Shown here piece by piece: positions 11,785 to 23,169 of a stretch of DNA of 64,000 nucleotides (positions are counted from its first letter, which is position 1; each line of letters begins with the position of its first letter). The notes below the pieces were generated by a model. The model saw only the letters and a list, made by a program, of their open reading frames with translations. It was not told where the DNA came from and ran no database searches. The position numbers and the translations under genes were made by a program. Origin of the DNA: Rhytidiadelphus loreus (lineage: Eukaryota > Streptophyta > Bryopsida > Hypnales > Hylocomiaceae); assembly GCA_947034895.1 (NCBI GenBank), contig OX344763.1:76031093-76095092 (forward strand). Reading direction: 5' to 3'.

Positions 11785-12204
11785 GTGCAATTCAAGTCGG
11801 GGCGACCTAAACTACATGGTGTTGTGGATTGTCTTTTTGTTTTTGATGCATTGGTTGTAGTTAGTTTTTTGGATATTTATTTATGTGTTTTCTTTTGTTT
11901 ATGCAGATTAGACTTTCTAAATGTTCTAGAAAACTTTCGGGTTTTTTGAGAGATGTGTTTGTGCAGTTTAGGGCGCATTGACCTGATTTGCACAGGACTG
12001 GTTTAGTATTTTCTTCTCCATGCAAGTCTAGTTTTTCTGTTCCTTGATAATTTACTTGAGTTCTTTGTGTGCAAATCAGGTCGGTGTGACCTGAACTGTA
12101 CTGCGCTGGCAATTGAAAAATGTACTCACTTTCAGTGTACTGTATCATTGACGTCTAAAATAATATACCTTGTGCAGTTCAGGTCGGCCCGAACTGAACT
12201 ACAC
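11785..12204. repeat. hairpin cluster I, four units upstream of gene A
   Basis: Units at 11785-11817, 11961-11993, 12069-12101 and 12172-12204. Each has about 15-bp arms related to GTGCAGTTCAGGTCG around a 3-base centre. Arms mismatch each other at a few positions, but the GTGCA...TGCAC ends and AGGTCG/CGACCT core are kept. The DNA between units is unrelated AT-rich sequence, so the palindrome itself is what is conserved. Confidence 0.8.
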
Positions 12205-13795
12205 AAGACAAGAACGGTTTCACTTTTACCCATGGACTACTGAACCCTAAAAAATTTAGTATTGCTACAGTACTCATACCCTAGTATTAGTACTGTTATA
12301 CTATGTTAGTATTGTTCTTAGTATGTTGTACGGACACTGTATCCATTGTTATTTGTGGCACAATACTTTGAAGGATTTAGGATTCTGTATACAGACCTTG
12401 TACGTACGATTTGTAATTCACTTTTGTCTCCTGAAAATTAGTAGGCGAAATAGCAATCTGCAAAACAAAGAAAAAGACGAATTCAGAACGATATGAATCG
12501 AGACAATGTTCGTTCTATTCATGAAAGCACAAAGCATTGCATTCCATTACACCAAATTCAAACATCGACCCTTTACAAGCTGAAGAAAAAACAAAATAGT
12601 ACACATACCAAATCAATAGCACAACAGCAAAAAAACCCACTTCAGAACCACACATAGAGAATGCAACATTATAAGACAACACCATGTCCAAATTCTAAAG
12701 AACCTTGACTGATCAAATACAACCCGGCTTTAAGATTACAAAGCAATTAGACTTTGTTAAAGCATTAAGATTCCAGTATCACACCGTGAAGTATTACAAA
12801 GCATTCAGATTCTTGGTGTGAATGTGATTCCGCAAGTTATCCCTCCGGCAACAGTAACAACAGAAAGGACGGGTGAGTTGGGCAATTCAGATCCAACAAC
12901 AAGGCATTCACATTCTCCGTCCAAGCAGATTACGAAGCATTAAAATTACCTCGGCATGCAAACCTGCAACTCTCTCCCGCAAGAATTCAAGCCCCCAAGC
13001 AGTTCCCTCCGGCATCAATTCCCTCGACATGTAAATCTGCAACACTCCCCCGCAAGAATTCAAGCATGCAAATAAACAAACCCTAAACCCTAAAGTGGAA
13101 TCCCTGGTAGCACTCCACCAACTTGCCCGCAAGCATCAAATTTGAAACCATAAAACTTGAAGTGGAAGCCTCAGCAACACTCCACCAACTCCCCCGCAAG
13201 CATCAAATTTGAAACCCTAAACCCTGAAGTGGAAGCCCCGGAAGCCCCGACAGCACTCCACCAACAACCATACTTATCTAGATGAATCGTCAAGCAAGCT
13301 TTCAAACCCTGAAAACCGAATTTCGTATGCAAACTTTCAAACCCTGAAAACTGAATTTCACATGCAAAACGAATTTTCCATGCAAACCGAATTTCCCAGA
13401 AGTGGAATCCAAGCAGCACTCCCCCGCAAGCATACTTATCCAGATGAGTGAACTGGAATCAAGAAAAAAAAAACAATGATAAATTTCAGACTCACTTGCT
13501 CGTGTTGTGCAATGAACTCCACCGATCCTCCAAACTCTGCCGATGCTCCGATGCTTGTTAAACGGATCCTCCGAACTCCTCCGAGCTCCGATGCTTGTTA
13601 AACCGTTCCTCCGAATTCCTTCGATGAACTCCTCCTCGTGTGCGATCAACTCCTCGTGTGCAATCAACTCTTCCTCGTGTGCGATCAACTCCCCTACAAA
13701 CTAGAGAGAACAGCAAGACAAGAGAGAACATGATTGAGAGAAAAAATTAGAAAAACGCCAAAACAACAGAAAAGCATAGGAAAGCACCCCAGCTC
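12205..13795. other. spacer with short tandem repeats, no supported gene
   Basis: 12205-12940 is AT-rich and shows nothing. At about 13038-13262 a unit of roughly 68 bases (CTCCACCAACTCCCCCGCAA, then AAACCCTAAACCCTGAAGTG) recurs three times with drift. At 13620-13690 an 18-base unit (CTCCTCGTGTGCGATCAA) recurs three times and gives a repeated ELIAHEE peptide in a minus-strand frame. Small minus-strand open frames at 12908-13688 are by-products of these repeats. Confidence 0.5.
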
Positions 13796-13995
13796 AAACC
13801 CTAGGGCGCACTGCAATACCCGTGCAGACATACCCTGCGATACCCGTGCAACTATATCCTGTGATACATGTACACCCATACCCTACGATACCTGTGTAGC
13901 CATACCCACACGCTGAGATGATACCTGTGCATCTTCCTTGATACCCGGATTGATAACAGAGATGATATCCGTGCAAACATACCCGCACACACGTA
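13796..13995. repeat. minisatellite, about 30-bp units
   Basis: Five to six diverged copies of a unit like ATACCCGTGCAACTATACCC, alternating with CTGTGATAC/CTGCGATAC. An A-tract at 14022-14041 and two near-copies of GCACTCTTATAGAAAAATTT follow. From 14110 to 14820 I see only AT-rich DNA and a C-tract near 14700. Confidence 0.7.
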
Positions 13996-14825
13996 CTTGC
14001 ACCGATTCTCTTGAACCATAGAAAAAAAAAAAAAAAAAAAAGTTGCACTCTTATAGAAAAATTTTAAGAGATCAATACCATAGAAAAAAATTTGCACTCT
14101 TATAGAAAAATTTAACCCATAAACGTTGATACAGACGTTTGGCGTCTGATGAATGACAAGGGAATCTCCTGTATAGGACAGAAATACAACTATTCATCCT
14201 CGATTTAGGAGGTGGAAAGGAGAAATCTTCTACAATGCTTTAACTTCCAATGAGTGGTTTTGAAATTTAGTATACTAATGATTCCCACGGTATCAAAATA
14301 CATGGTTTTCACAGTCATCCGTTCGTCCTTTAAGGGTTAAAGAGATCAATACCTATACTTTTCTTCCTATTTAATATTTGTTTTCTTCCTATGCGGGTCC
14401 TTCAAATATAGCCATTCATGCGGTTCTTCTAATTTCAATTCCCTTTGATTAAGAAAATAAATTACGTTTATACTAAAAGGTTATGGATTTCACATTCAAA
14501 AATACTTTACAACTTCAACATATTTTTTTCTTCCTATTCAATATATTCTGGGTGAATTGGAATTGGGATTGAGTGGGTCCTTCAAATATAGCCATGTTTT
14601 TTTAAATTTCAATTCCCTTGGATTAGTAAAATAAATTGCGTCTAATATACTACATCCCTTCCTTATACTAGACACAAAGTAAACCCTTGGACCATAGACC
14701 CCCCCCCCCCTGATCCCTATACTAACCCCTTAATGCAACAATCATTAATCAATTTTTCACAGATTTTTGCATGCATCTTTGTATAGTAATAATACTAACC
14801 AAAATTTAATGAATCCAAAAAAAAT

Positions 14826-15620
14826 TGCAATTCCTCCTAAACTCATGAATCCAAAAAAATAGGCTATTGGTGGTCACTTGGAATGACCTTGTACATGAAA
14901 TCAAATATTCGGGCAAGGACCGTGCCCTGTACTTTAATGGCCAAAAAAACATAAAGTCATGAAATTCACGTACAAAAAATGGGGAAACACGTGGTGTAAG
15001 TTGCAATTCTTCCTAAACTCACAAATCCAAAAAAATAGGCTATTGGTGGTCACTTGGAATGACCTTGTATGTGAAATCAAATATTTGGGCAAGGACCGTG
15101 CCCTGTACTTTAATGTCCAAAAAAATATAAAGTCATGAAATTCACGTAAAAGAAAAATAATGGAGAAACACGTGGTGCAAATTGCAATTCTTCCTAAATT
15201 CACGAATCCAAAAAAATAGGCTATTGGTGGTCACTTGGAATGACCTTGTACGTGAAATCAAATATTCAGGCAAGGACCGTGCCCTATACATTAATGTCCA
15301 AAAAAATATAAAGTCATGAAATTCACATAAAAAAAAATGGAGAAACACGTGGACACGTGGTGCAAGTTGCAATTCTTCCTAAACTTCATGTAATGATACC
15401 ATGGTGAATTTGTTTAGCAAGTTCCAATTATTCATGAAATGAAGAAGTAAAAAATATGCAATTGGAGATCACATTCAATGACCTTGTACGTGAAATTAAG
15501 GAAATGGGGGTAAGAACCTTGTCTTGCACTTTAATTTCCAAAAAAATGGGAAAACACGTGAAAATCATGTAAAAGAAATAAATGCGGAAACATGTAAATT
15601 ATGTAAGTTGTAATTATTCA
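14826..15620. repeat. tandem repeat, about 180-bp units, 3.5-4 copies
   Basis: Copies start near 14826, 15006, 15186 and, much diverged, 15376. Each carries TTGCAATTCTTCCTAAACTC, ATAGGCTATTGGTGGTCACT and GGCAAGGACCGTGCCCTGTA. The three minus-strand open frames across it are repeat artefacts: the same peptide recurs in each copy and no start or splice context is conserved. Confidence 0.85.
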
Positions 15621-16139
15621 TGAACTCAAAAAAAATGGCAATGGAAATGCTGCATTCTTTCAAAATAATTAGTCACCATAAATAGTCATTTACTCTCATA
15701 ATTGTCATTCATGATAGTACTAGTAGGTATTGAAAGTATGCCAATCATACGGTACAATGATTTGTGATGTAGGATTGGCATATTTGAGAGTGTTCTACTC
15801 ATTTATTTTGAAGTTGTCTCTAAGTTTTCAAAACTTTTATGTTCTTTTAAATTTTGACTCTTTAATCTTTCCTCATGACATTTGACATAACAACCATTTA
15901 CAATACTAACAGTTTCTGGAGTATTGATTTTGGAGTATATAATGTATAAAAATAAGTAGCTTCAGTTGAATTGAATGAAACTAATCATGATTCTTTTTTA
16001 AATGAATTTATAACTTCAAGATTTACAATCCTAAACCTTAAAATAAATGAGTTTACTGTTTTGGAATTAAATGTACATTAGGAATTATTTTGAAAAAAAA
16101 ATTCATACTACTTGTAGGGATTCATGTACGACAACTAAA

Positions 16140-16735
16140 ACAATTCTTTTTTTATTGAGCCATGTGCTGTAGTTATTACATACTGAAGCCCAAAAGCTAT
16201 GGACTAAATTTTGGAAAATGAAATAAAAAAAAATGTACAAGTTCAAAATTAGTTCAACATTTAGAATTCATGAAAATAATAAGTATATGGTACTTTTATG
16301 CATTTTGGTACGCAAATGAACTTTTCTTTAAATGGACCATATGCTGTACTTAATAAACACTAAAGCCCACAAGTCATGGGATAAATTTCAGAGAATAGAA
16401 TCTCAAAATATGTACAAGTTCAAAATTAGTTCAACATTGAGAATTCATGAAAATAATAAATATATGGTTCTTTTATGCATTTTGGTACGCAAGTGAACTT
16501 TTCTATAAATGGTCCATGTGCTACAAATACTAAAGCCCAAAAGGTGTAGGATAGATACCACAAATATAATCTAAGAAATATGTACAAGTTCAAACTTAGA
16601 TGAACATTCAAAATTCAATCATGAAAAAATAGAATTCACGGTACTTTTATGCATTTTTATACGCAAAGCAATTTTTATTTTAATGAGCCATATGTTGTAA
16701 AGACTTTAGAAGCCCTAAAGCCATGGGCTATAACC
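16140..16735. repeat. tandem repeat, about 175-bp units, 3.5 copies
   Basis: The marker AAGCCCAAAAGCTATGG recurs at about 16190, 16366, 16536 and 16712. The spacing is 170-176 bases. Each copy also has TGTACAAGTTCAAAATTAG and TTTTATGCATTTTGGTACGC. The block is AT-rich with no coding frame. Confidence 0.85.
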
Positions 16736-16964
16736 AAAATTACCAATTTCGAATTTGTTTGTTTGTTTGAAGATTTGATAGTTGTATTTTGTAGTATCTA
16801 TCTTAGTAATTGGAATTCATTAGTTCATAATCCTTTATGACTTTTCCAATATAATGGCTTTAATGAATTATAGGTTTGAGTTGGATAGTATTGAAAGTGA
16901 TGAAGAAAGGACTTTGTTAATACGTTTATGTTCCTTTATGCTTTGGATACCATGAATTTGTCGG

Positions 16965-17240
16965 GTGCGGGCGCTAGCAAGCGGAAGTAGAATCTTCCAA
17001 AAAAAACCGGCTCCAGATTTTTCTCCAAAATTCCACTAGCAAGCGGAAGCACAACCTTCAAAAATAACCGGGCTTTGGAGTTTTGTGGGGAAGGCGCTAA
17101 CAAGCGGAAGCAGTTAGTCGGAAGGAAACCCGGTTCCCCATTTTTCTCGGAAAGGCTCTTGTAAGCGGAAGAAGATTCTTCCAAGAAAATCCGTCTCCGC
17201 TTTTCTGTCAAGTGGAAGAGAAGACTTCCACGAAATCACG
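16965..17240. repeat. tandem repeat, about 62-bp units, four copies and a partial
   Basis: CAAGCGGAAG or TAAGCGGAAG recurs at about 16978, 17040, 17100, 17163 and, as CAAGTGGAAG, at 17212. Each is followed by CTTCC and an AACCGGCTCC-like stretch, then TTTTCTC. It lies just left of a GC-richer segment (17270-17460) that may be the leader or promoter of the transposase gene at 18.86 kb. Confidence 0.8.
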
Positions 17241-17754
17241 GCTTGCAATTCAAAATTCTGAATTATTGTTGGCGCCTTCTTTCTCCCGCCAAAAGTTCTC
17301 TCACTCGCTTGGATACGCGACTTCGCAATTCGTATTGTCATTTTGCAATCTCCGTTGATGCTCTACCCGTGCTCATTGATGTTTCTATTGTAGAGAGTTC
17401 TAGGACGTCATTGTTGATGTTTTGGAGGAAAACGTCCTTTCTGGAGGCATGTCGTGCTTACAAGTGAGAGATTTACCAAACCTACTGCGTATAGTGTACT
17501 TCGTATTTCTCTGATTCCGATGTGGAGTTCTGTCATTCATAGTGTATTCATGCTTATAATGCAAGCCTTGCAATACGTATTATCAGTATAGAAGATGCAT
17601 GTTTCTCTATAACATATCTTCTATATATCCAGAAATGTGTTTTCATTTCGATTGGCGTATTGTGTATTCCTGATGACATTGTTCTGTACATGTGAATAAG
17701 TTCCCGAAATTGTCGCCGGAAAACACAGACGTACTGGATGATTAGGAAATACTT

Positions 17755-18680
17755 GTGCAATTTAGGTCGTAGCAACTTGAATTGCATAGGTATTTGAAGG
17801 ATTGTAGCGATCACATATTATATCACTGAATTGAATGTAAAAGACAGTTATTTTTTTCGTATGAATTGTGTAGATCAGGTCGTAACGACCTGATCTGCAC
17901 CACCCTTTTATTCATCAATTTGGTCCACGTCCTATGAGGTTGTCGACCTTCTTTGCTTGTCTATCCAGGATCATTGGTGGTCATGGTGTGCAGATCAGGT
18001 TGCAACGACCTGAACTACACAACTTTATAATGAATAATTGTAAATGAGCAGAGATGGTCAAGTCTTGCTCAATAAGCAAGTCACGACGAATGACATGAAC
18101 TATAGAAGACTAGAAATTTATCTTCCCTGTTTGTGTACGAAGTAGCCGACCTAGATAAAAAAAATCCCATAATATATCCACTGCAAAATTCAAAATTGAC
18201 CGTGCAGTTCAGGTCGTAGCGACCTGAATTGGAAATGTCTAAGAGGCAATGTTGCCACCAACTAATTCATGATTAAAGTCTATAATGGAAAATTCTTTAT
18301 TATTCCTAGGTTGATCGTGAACATGAGGTCGTATCTAACTGAACTGTAACACCATGTAGTCATGAATGTATAATAAATGAGATGTTCTCTTTGACCTTCC
18401 CCGCCGTACTGCCTTGGATGATAAATGGTCTTGGTGTGTACTTCAGGTCGCTACGATCTGAACTTCACAACTTTGTAATACATAATTGATAACTACCTGA
18501 GAAGTCTATTTGAATATGCATAAGAAGAGCAAGAAGCAACGACATGAACTTTAAAAGTTCTGGAATTTCTCTTCCCTGTTGACCTTCGTTGAAACCAACC
18601 TCCATTAATATTCTAGCGACATATATTTATCGCATAATGCATAATTGACTACGCAATTCAGGTTGTAGCAACCTAATTTA
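17755..18680. repeat. hairpin cluster II, seven units upstream of the DUF7869-like gene
   Basis: Units at 17755, 17868, 17988, 18202, 18317 (degenerate), 18436 and 18651. The best, 17868-17900, has arms GTGTAGATCAGGTCG and CGACCTGATCTGCAC around TAA. Spacing repeats as about 120, 214, 115, 119, 215. Units 17868/18317, 17988/18436 and 18202/18651 are each 448-449 bases apart, so the cluster also records one tandem duplication of about 449 bp. Flanks such as GACATGAACTATAGAAG and GACATGAACTTTAAAAG are shared between the two halves. Confidence 0.85.
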
Positions 18681-18859
18681 GATATGTCATTTCAAAAATA
18701 CTGTTTGATTTAGACAGGAAAAACCTGTTCTTATTTACATTATGTCCATTAGTTCCTACACACCTCAATTTATTTGATCATTAATTTTGAAACATCTTAT
18801 TAGACTCCTTCTTGGCTTCTTTACTAATTGAGTAATATCATCTTCTATTTGTAGTTATC

Positions 18860-21657
18860 ATGGATTCCGATTTGATAGCAGTCGACAATATGGACTTCGT
18901 TGATGACAAATACCAAATTCCCGAAGAAGTGAATGTCGACATTCCAGTGTGTGAAGGACTTCCGCGTCGTCTCTGGAACACAAAGTATGTCACTCTATAC
19001 AACAATGAAGGCATCCTTGTTGGGGAAGGTACTTGCCATAGTGTAGATTCTGACCTTGTGCTTGGTAGCAACAGACCTCTTGGAGACACTCGTGTAGTTG
19101 TCTTTGTTTCCAAGACACATTCGGAACTGGATATCTCCCAAGAGCGGGTGTACTCCTTAGTTGCTTGGCCTATAAATCTTGTCCATTGCCGTGGGGCAAG
19201 CTTGCATGACCATGAGGCCCGTGATAATTTCAACCATTTTGGAAGCAACTCTCTTGAACCCGCCATCTTCAACATCTGCTAGACCTTACACAAGTGCCAT
19301 AAGAAATCCTCCTTGCAAGACTGCCATCAAATCAAATGACTTACTCACTCAAGACTCTATCAACTTGGTGTCTAGTAAAGTTTGCTGCAGCCAAAATTGT
19401 GTTCAACCGTTTCCAAGGGATAAGATTCGAGCCTTCCGGGAACGAATGTATCGGAATTCGACGTTCAAGCATAGAGCCTTCATGAAAACTGAAGTACATA
19501 GACAAGTTCATCGAGACTCTCGTGGCAGAAGGATGGTGATGATTGAAGAGATACCTGTGTGCATGCAAGCATGGATGCATATTTTTGGGGTCCTAGAGGC
19601 CACATTCTATCGCTACCAAACATACATGAAGGACGTCGGGAGGCATCAGCGCATGGCAATATGGGATTGGTGAAGCCTAGGAAACACACTCAACAAGCTA
19701 CTGCTACTTTGAAATGCATCCTTGACAAGGAAGCAGATTATGTGCCACACCGTACACATACTTTGAAGTCAAGAGAAAAAGTCATGTCTAGGATTCTACC
19801 AGCTACATTCCAATGGAAGGGTCAGATGAAAGCAATCAATGAAACTAATGCCGCTTTCGGATTGAAGGAGGTCTCAATTTCAAGCTTGAGTAAGATTTGA
19901 TCTTCCAGGTTTTCAAAATACGAAGTAAAGAAGCTAGGAGACAATTTTGCTCGATGCGCTACTTGTGACAAATTGAAAGAGCTTAGGAAGGGTGCTCTTG
20001 CTGGATCTCAAACTGCTATAAAGTGGTCCATTAGGTTGGACAAGCATCTTGCTGTTGCTCCTGCTCACAGGGAGTTGTACTACGCTAATAACTACCAGTC
20101 GCATAAGTTTCCGCATGAGTGCCTTACAATCATGCACGACAGGATGGATCATGCCAAAATTGCTTCTCCGGTCTTCTCCCACAAAAGTAAAGACCTTGAT
20201 GGCCTCATGAAATTGCCTTTGTTTATCACTAGCATGATTGCACATGATCATGCTGATGTCCGTTATGCTCATTACGGATTGGACCTCTTTCCCCATGATT
20301 CAAACTATACCATAGGCTCTATGGCAAAGTTGCTGCGGGATCTTGAATTGCCACCAAAGTCGTCTTCTCGATAGTTATTTGTAGGGTCGGGGTCGACAAA
20401 TTTATTTGCAGCGGTGCTCAAAGGTGCAGAGATGTGCAACTCATCTCTACTCCTACCTCCAGAGATCTTCGTTCCAGAGACACCTTTGCCACCTATTCTC
20501 AATGTGCAAATGGACAATGCTATTGGAGATAATAAGAACAGATATGTTTTTTGTTTTTGGTCTCTACTTGTTGCAAACAAGATCTCCGTGAGGTGTATGT
20601 GAACTTCATGATTGTAGGTCATACACACGACGACATTGATGCATTGTTTGGAAGATGGAGCATGCTATTGAAGAAGGAGAACTTTCCAACAATCTCGATG
20701 TTGATGAAGTCGTTCATGGACGTGGAGTCCATTCCTACTATCCCTCTCCTTATAGAAGAGGTGCTCGATTTCAAAGGATTCATCGAAGGTGCATTTCTGG
20801 ACGGTGATGAGACACTTGTTGGACACACAAAACCACAACAAGTGAAGTTCTACCTAGATTCAACGGGATGTCCGGTCATGAAGTACAAATTGTTGTGCAC
20901 TGATGTGGATTGGTTAGGGGAAGATGGTAGAGGTATTAAGTTGTGGAAAGAAGATTCCGAGGGGTGTAGTTTGTGGCCCCATGGAGAGCCATTGCCAATT
21001 TTGCTAAAGGAAATGAGAGGAGTGGATGATATTTTGAAAGGTATATCTAGCTTTGTGAAGTACTGGGAGAAGTTGTGCAATGCAGACGTTCCAGGAGAAT
21101 ATCGAAGACGCTATGAGCATTTGGTATACTAGTGGCGTGATGTGAAGGTGGCGTTGCAAGAACCATTACCTGCTTCTACTAATTTAAAGGACAGTTTCTG
21201 GCCAACTACTCAAATTCAAGCAACTCTAGAGGATCAGTTACAAGATGATGGCGAAGATCGTGAAGAGTTTGGAGAAGATGAGGCCTATGTCGGGCCTTTG
21301 CGTGGACGCCTACAACCATCTATTAGAGTGGGTCGGGATCTCTATGAAGGCTATTTTGTTGCAATCCGACCCGAAGATGGTGACAGTCAACTAGTTTGGA
21401 TTGTAAGGGCATTGTCTGATCCCAACTGTAATCCTGAAAAGCCAAATTGCGTGCTCATTCAATACTTTTGTCCAACATCAAGGAATCAGGATGTTTGTGA
21501 CTTCTATACAGGATGGGACAGTGAAAGAGGTCTATGTTGGAAGGTTGATGAAACCGAACCATCGCTATGGGAGGAAACAAACACTTTGATGACAACATGG
21601 AAGTCCCAGAACAGAAGAGGTACCCGTGAATGCAGGATCAAGATTCCTACATAGCAA
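18860..21657 (+). pseudogene. DUF7869-like transposase gene, broken
   Basis: Starts at ATG 18860. Recognisable blocks are: 'KACC..NC' type cysteines 'KVCCSQNCVQPFPRDK' (19376-19425); 'CATCDKLKELRKG' (about 19957); 'MHDRMDHAKIASPVFSHK' (20130-20185); 'NVQMDNAIGDNKNRYVFCF' (20500-20560); and 'VGHTHDDIDALFGRWS' (20620-20660). The acidic residues in the last three blocks fit an RNase H-fold (DDE-like) core as in proteins carrying DUF7869. The C-terminus (21200-21655) has 'EGYFVAIRPEDGDSQLVWI' and 'DFYTGWDSERGLCWKVDE'. Damage: TGA 19898, TAG 20372, TAG 21130, frameshifts near 19640 and 20590, and a frame change or intron near 19170-19200. Family naming is from memory of the motif, not from a search. 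Confidence 0.7.
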
Positions 21658-21771
21658 TACCAAGTCATGTATCTCTTCCGGTCGCTTATATGAATTCAAC
21701 GGGAATCGAACTCAGACCGCTTGAAGGAGATGAATAGCTTCTTACAACCAACCGTTCAGCGCATGACTTGG
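21658..21771 (-). other. tRNA-like segment bounded by inverted repeats
   Basis: On the minus strand an A-box-like TGCGCTGAACGGTTGG is followed about 45 bases later by GAGTTCGATTCCCG, a good B box. The segment is bounded by TACCAAGTCATG (left) and CATGACTTGGTGA (right), an inverted repeat. It does not fold as a normal tRNA by eye. A tRNA-derived SINE fragment or a small foldback element is possible. Confidence 0.3.
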
Positions 21772-21955
21772 TGATTAGCAAAAGATTCAATATTCATTTA
21801 TATGCCTATAAACACAGCATAACCCGAATCTAAATGTATTTGGTGACAAAACTCTCATTTTAATGGAAATTACAATGTTACAACTAACAAATGTAGTGAT
21901 TCTCAACTTTAATTGTCTAGGATTAACATTCGGATTTTAGACATGTAAATGGACA

Positions 21956-21991
21956 ATATTATTTTGAAAGGTTTTCAACCTCTCAAAATAA
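21956..21991. repeat. small hairpin
   Basis: ATTATTTTGAAAGGTT and AACCTCTCAAAATAAT flank a 3-base loop, 16-bp arms with one mismatch. Apart from this, 21772-22316 shows no coding sequence. Confidence 0.6.
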
Positions 21992-22316
21992 TGAATATAA
22001 TGTTATTATGAAGGATTCACCTCCGATCATGAGTTGGAGAACGCCCTTGATGATAAGGAAAACACAGGTTACTTAGATTTGATGCAAAAGCTACAATCAG
22101 GCACAGAGGGACTTGAAACTTGATGGCATCCAGTTCATGCGTGCTCCCCCTTCCCCCCCACCCCCTCCATCTGTGCCCCATCCCCCAAAAAATAATTATA
22201 TTGTGCAAATGTAATTGGAGTCTTTAATCTTCTTCCAGATTCAAACTCACAAGCACAGTCATGATTTTGGTCCTTACCTCCTCCGCCAACTTGTAAACCA
22301 TGTCATTGCCAGTAAC

Positions 22317-22425
22317 TCAATGGTATTTTGGAGGCATAATGAACCTCACTGCACGAATGTATGCAGCATGCATACAAACAATGTTGGAATTCCGCAATAG
22401 CACATAAGAACTCTCCGAAGACCCA
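22317..22425 (-). pseudogene. last exon segment of gene H, cut off by the giant insertion
   Basis: Read from the target duplication (22425-22417) leftwards, this gives 'SSYVLLRNSNIVCMHAAYIR' and ends in TGA at 22317-22319. It is the natural continuation of gene H, whose frame reaches the other duplication copy at 42341-42333 with '...HYYQVCGSS'. The phases agree when the 19.9-kb insertion is left out. Confidence 0.8.
22417..22425. repeat. 9-bp target duplication, left copy
   Basis: GAAGACCCA, directly repeated at 42333-42341. Nine bases is the usual duplication length of Mutator-like elements. Confidence 0.8.
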
Positions 22426-22850
22426 AGGGAGCTAGCATGCAAGCGTGGAGTGTGGATTGGTGAGCAGGGAGCGGAGAATTTGTGGTTTAGGGAAAAAAAC
22501 TAGCCCAAAAAGTAAGAAATATTGGATGACAATTTATGGAAAAGTGGATGAAAAAGTTGGATGGAAAAAATGGATGAAAAAAATGAATGAAAAAATGGAT
22601 GAAAAAAATGGATGAAAAAAATGGATGGAAAAAATAGATGAAAAAAATGGATGAAAAAAATGGATGGAAAAAATAGATGAAAAAAATGGATGAAAAAAAT
22701 GGATGGAAAAAATAGATGAAAAAAATGGAGGAAAAAAATGGAGGAAATAAATGGAGGAAAAAATGGAGGAAAACATGGAGGAAAAAAATGGAAGAAAAAA
22801 ATGGAGGAAAAAAATGAAGGAAAAAAATGAGAAGAAAACAACGGGATGAG
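22426..22850. repeat. left terminal and subterminal repeat of the giant element
   Basis: About 125 bases of terminal repeat similarity to the right end, then about 25 units of GGATGAAAAAAAT and variants (GGATGGAAAAAATA, GGAGGAAAAAAAT) to about 22830. The minus-strand open frames of Ile/Phe/His here are products of the repeat, not genes. Confidence 0.8.
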
Positions 22851-23169
22851 GATCCTTAAAGCACTCTCAACTTCTGCCATGTTATAAATAGTCTTACGAA
22901 GGCCGTTTAAGTTGGATAAACATAAGCATTCCTCCATTTATTCGTACCCAACATACGGTAGTGGCTTCTTTTACTATTCTTCTGAATATTGTGCACACTA
23001 ACAATGAGGTATGCATTATCTACTAACTATGCAAAGCAGTCTTCATATATCAGAATCTCAAACTTGGCAAATAAAAGTTGAAATTCAATATCAAAAATGT
23101 TGTAGAATGTCTTTGATGATAATAACGAAATCTTACAATTATTCAATTACATCAACCTACTTGGCTATC

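Noticed and set aside
12241..12420. GTATTAGTACTGTTATACTA-type stretch as a further palindrome cluster
   Set aside because: Simple AT-rich sequence with short self-complementarity only; no shared core with the hairpin family.
14806..15372. Three similar minus-strand frames (66-89 codons)
   Set aside because: Same peptide in each copy of the 180-bp tandem repeat; no independent coding evidence.
22500..22937. 145-codon and 80-codon minus-strand frames rich in Ile, Phe and His
   Set aside because: They follow the GGATGAAAAAA subterminal repeats; the peptide repeats with the DNA and has no other support.
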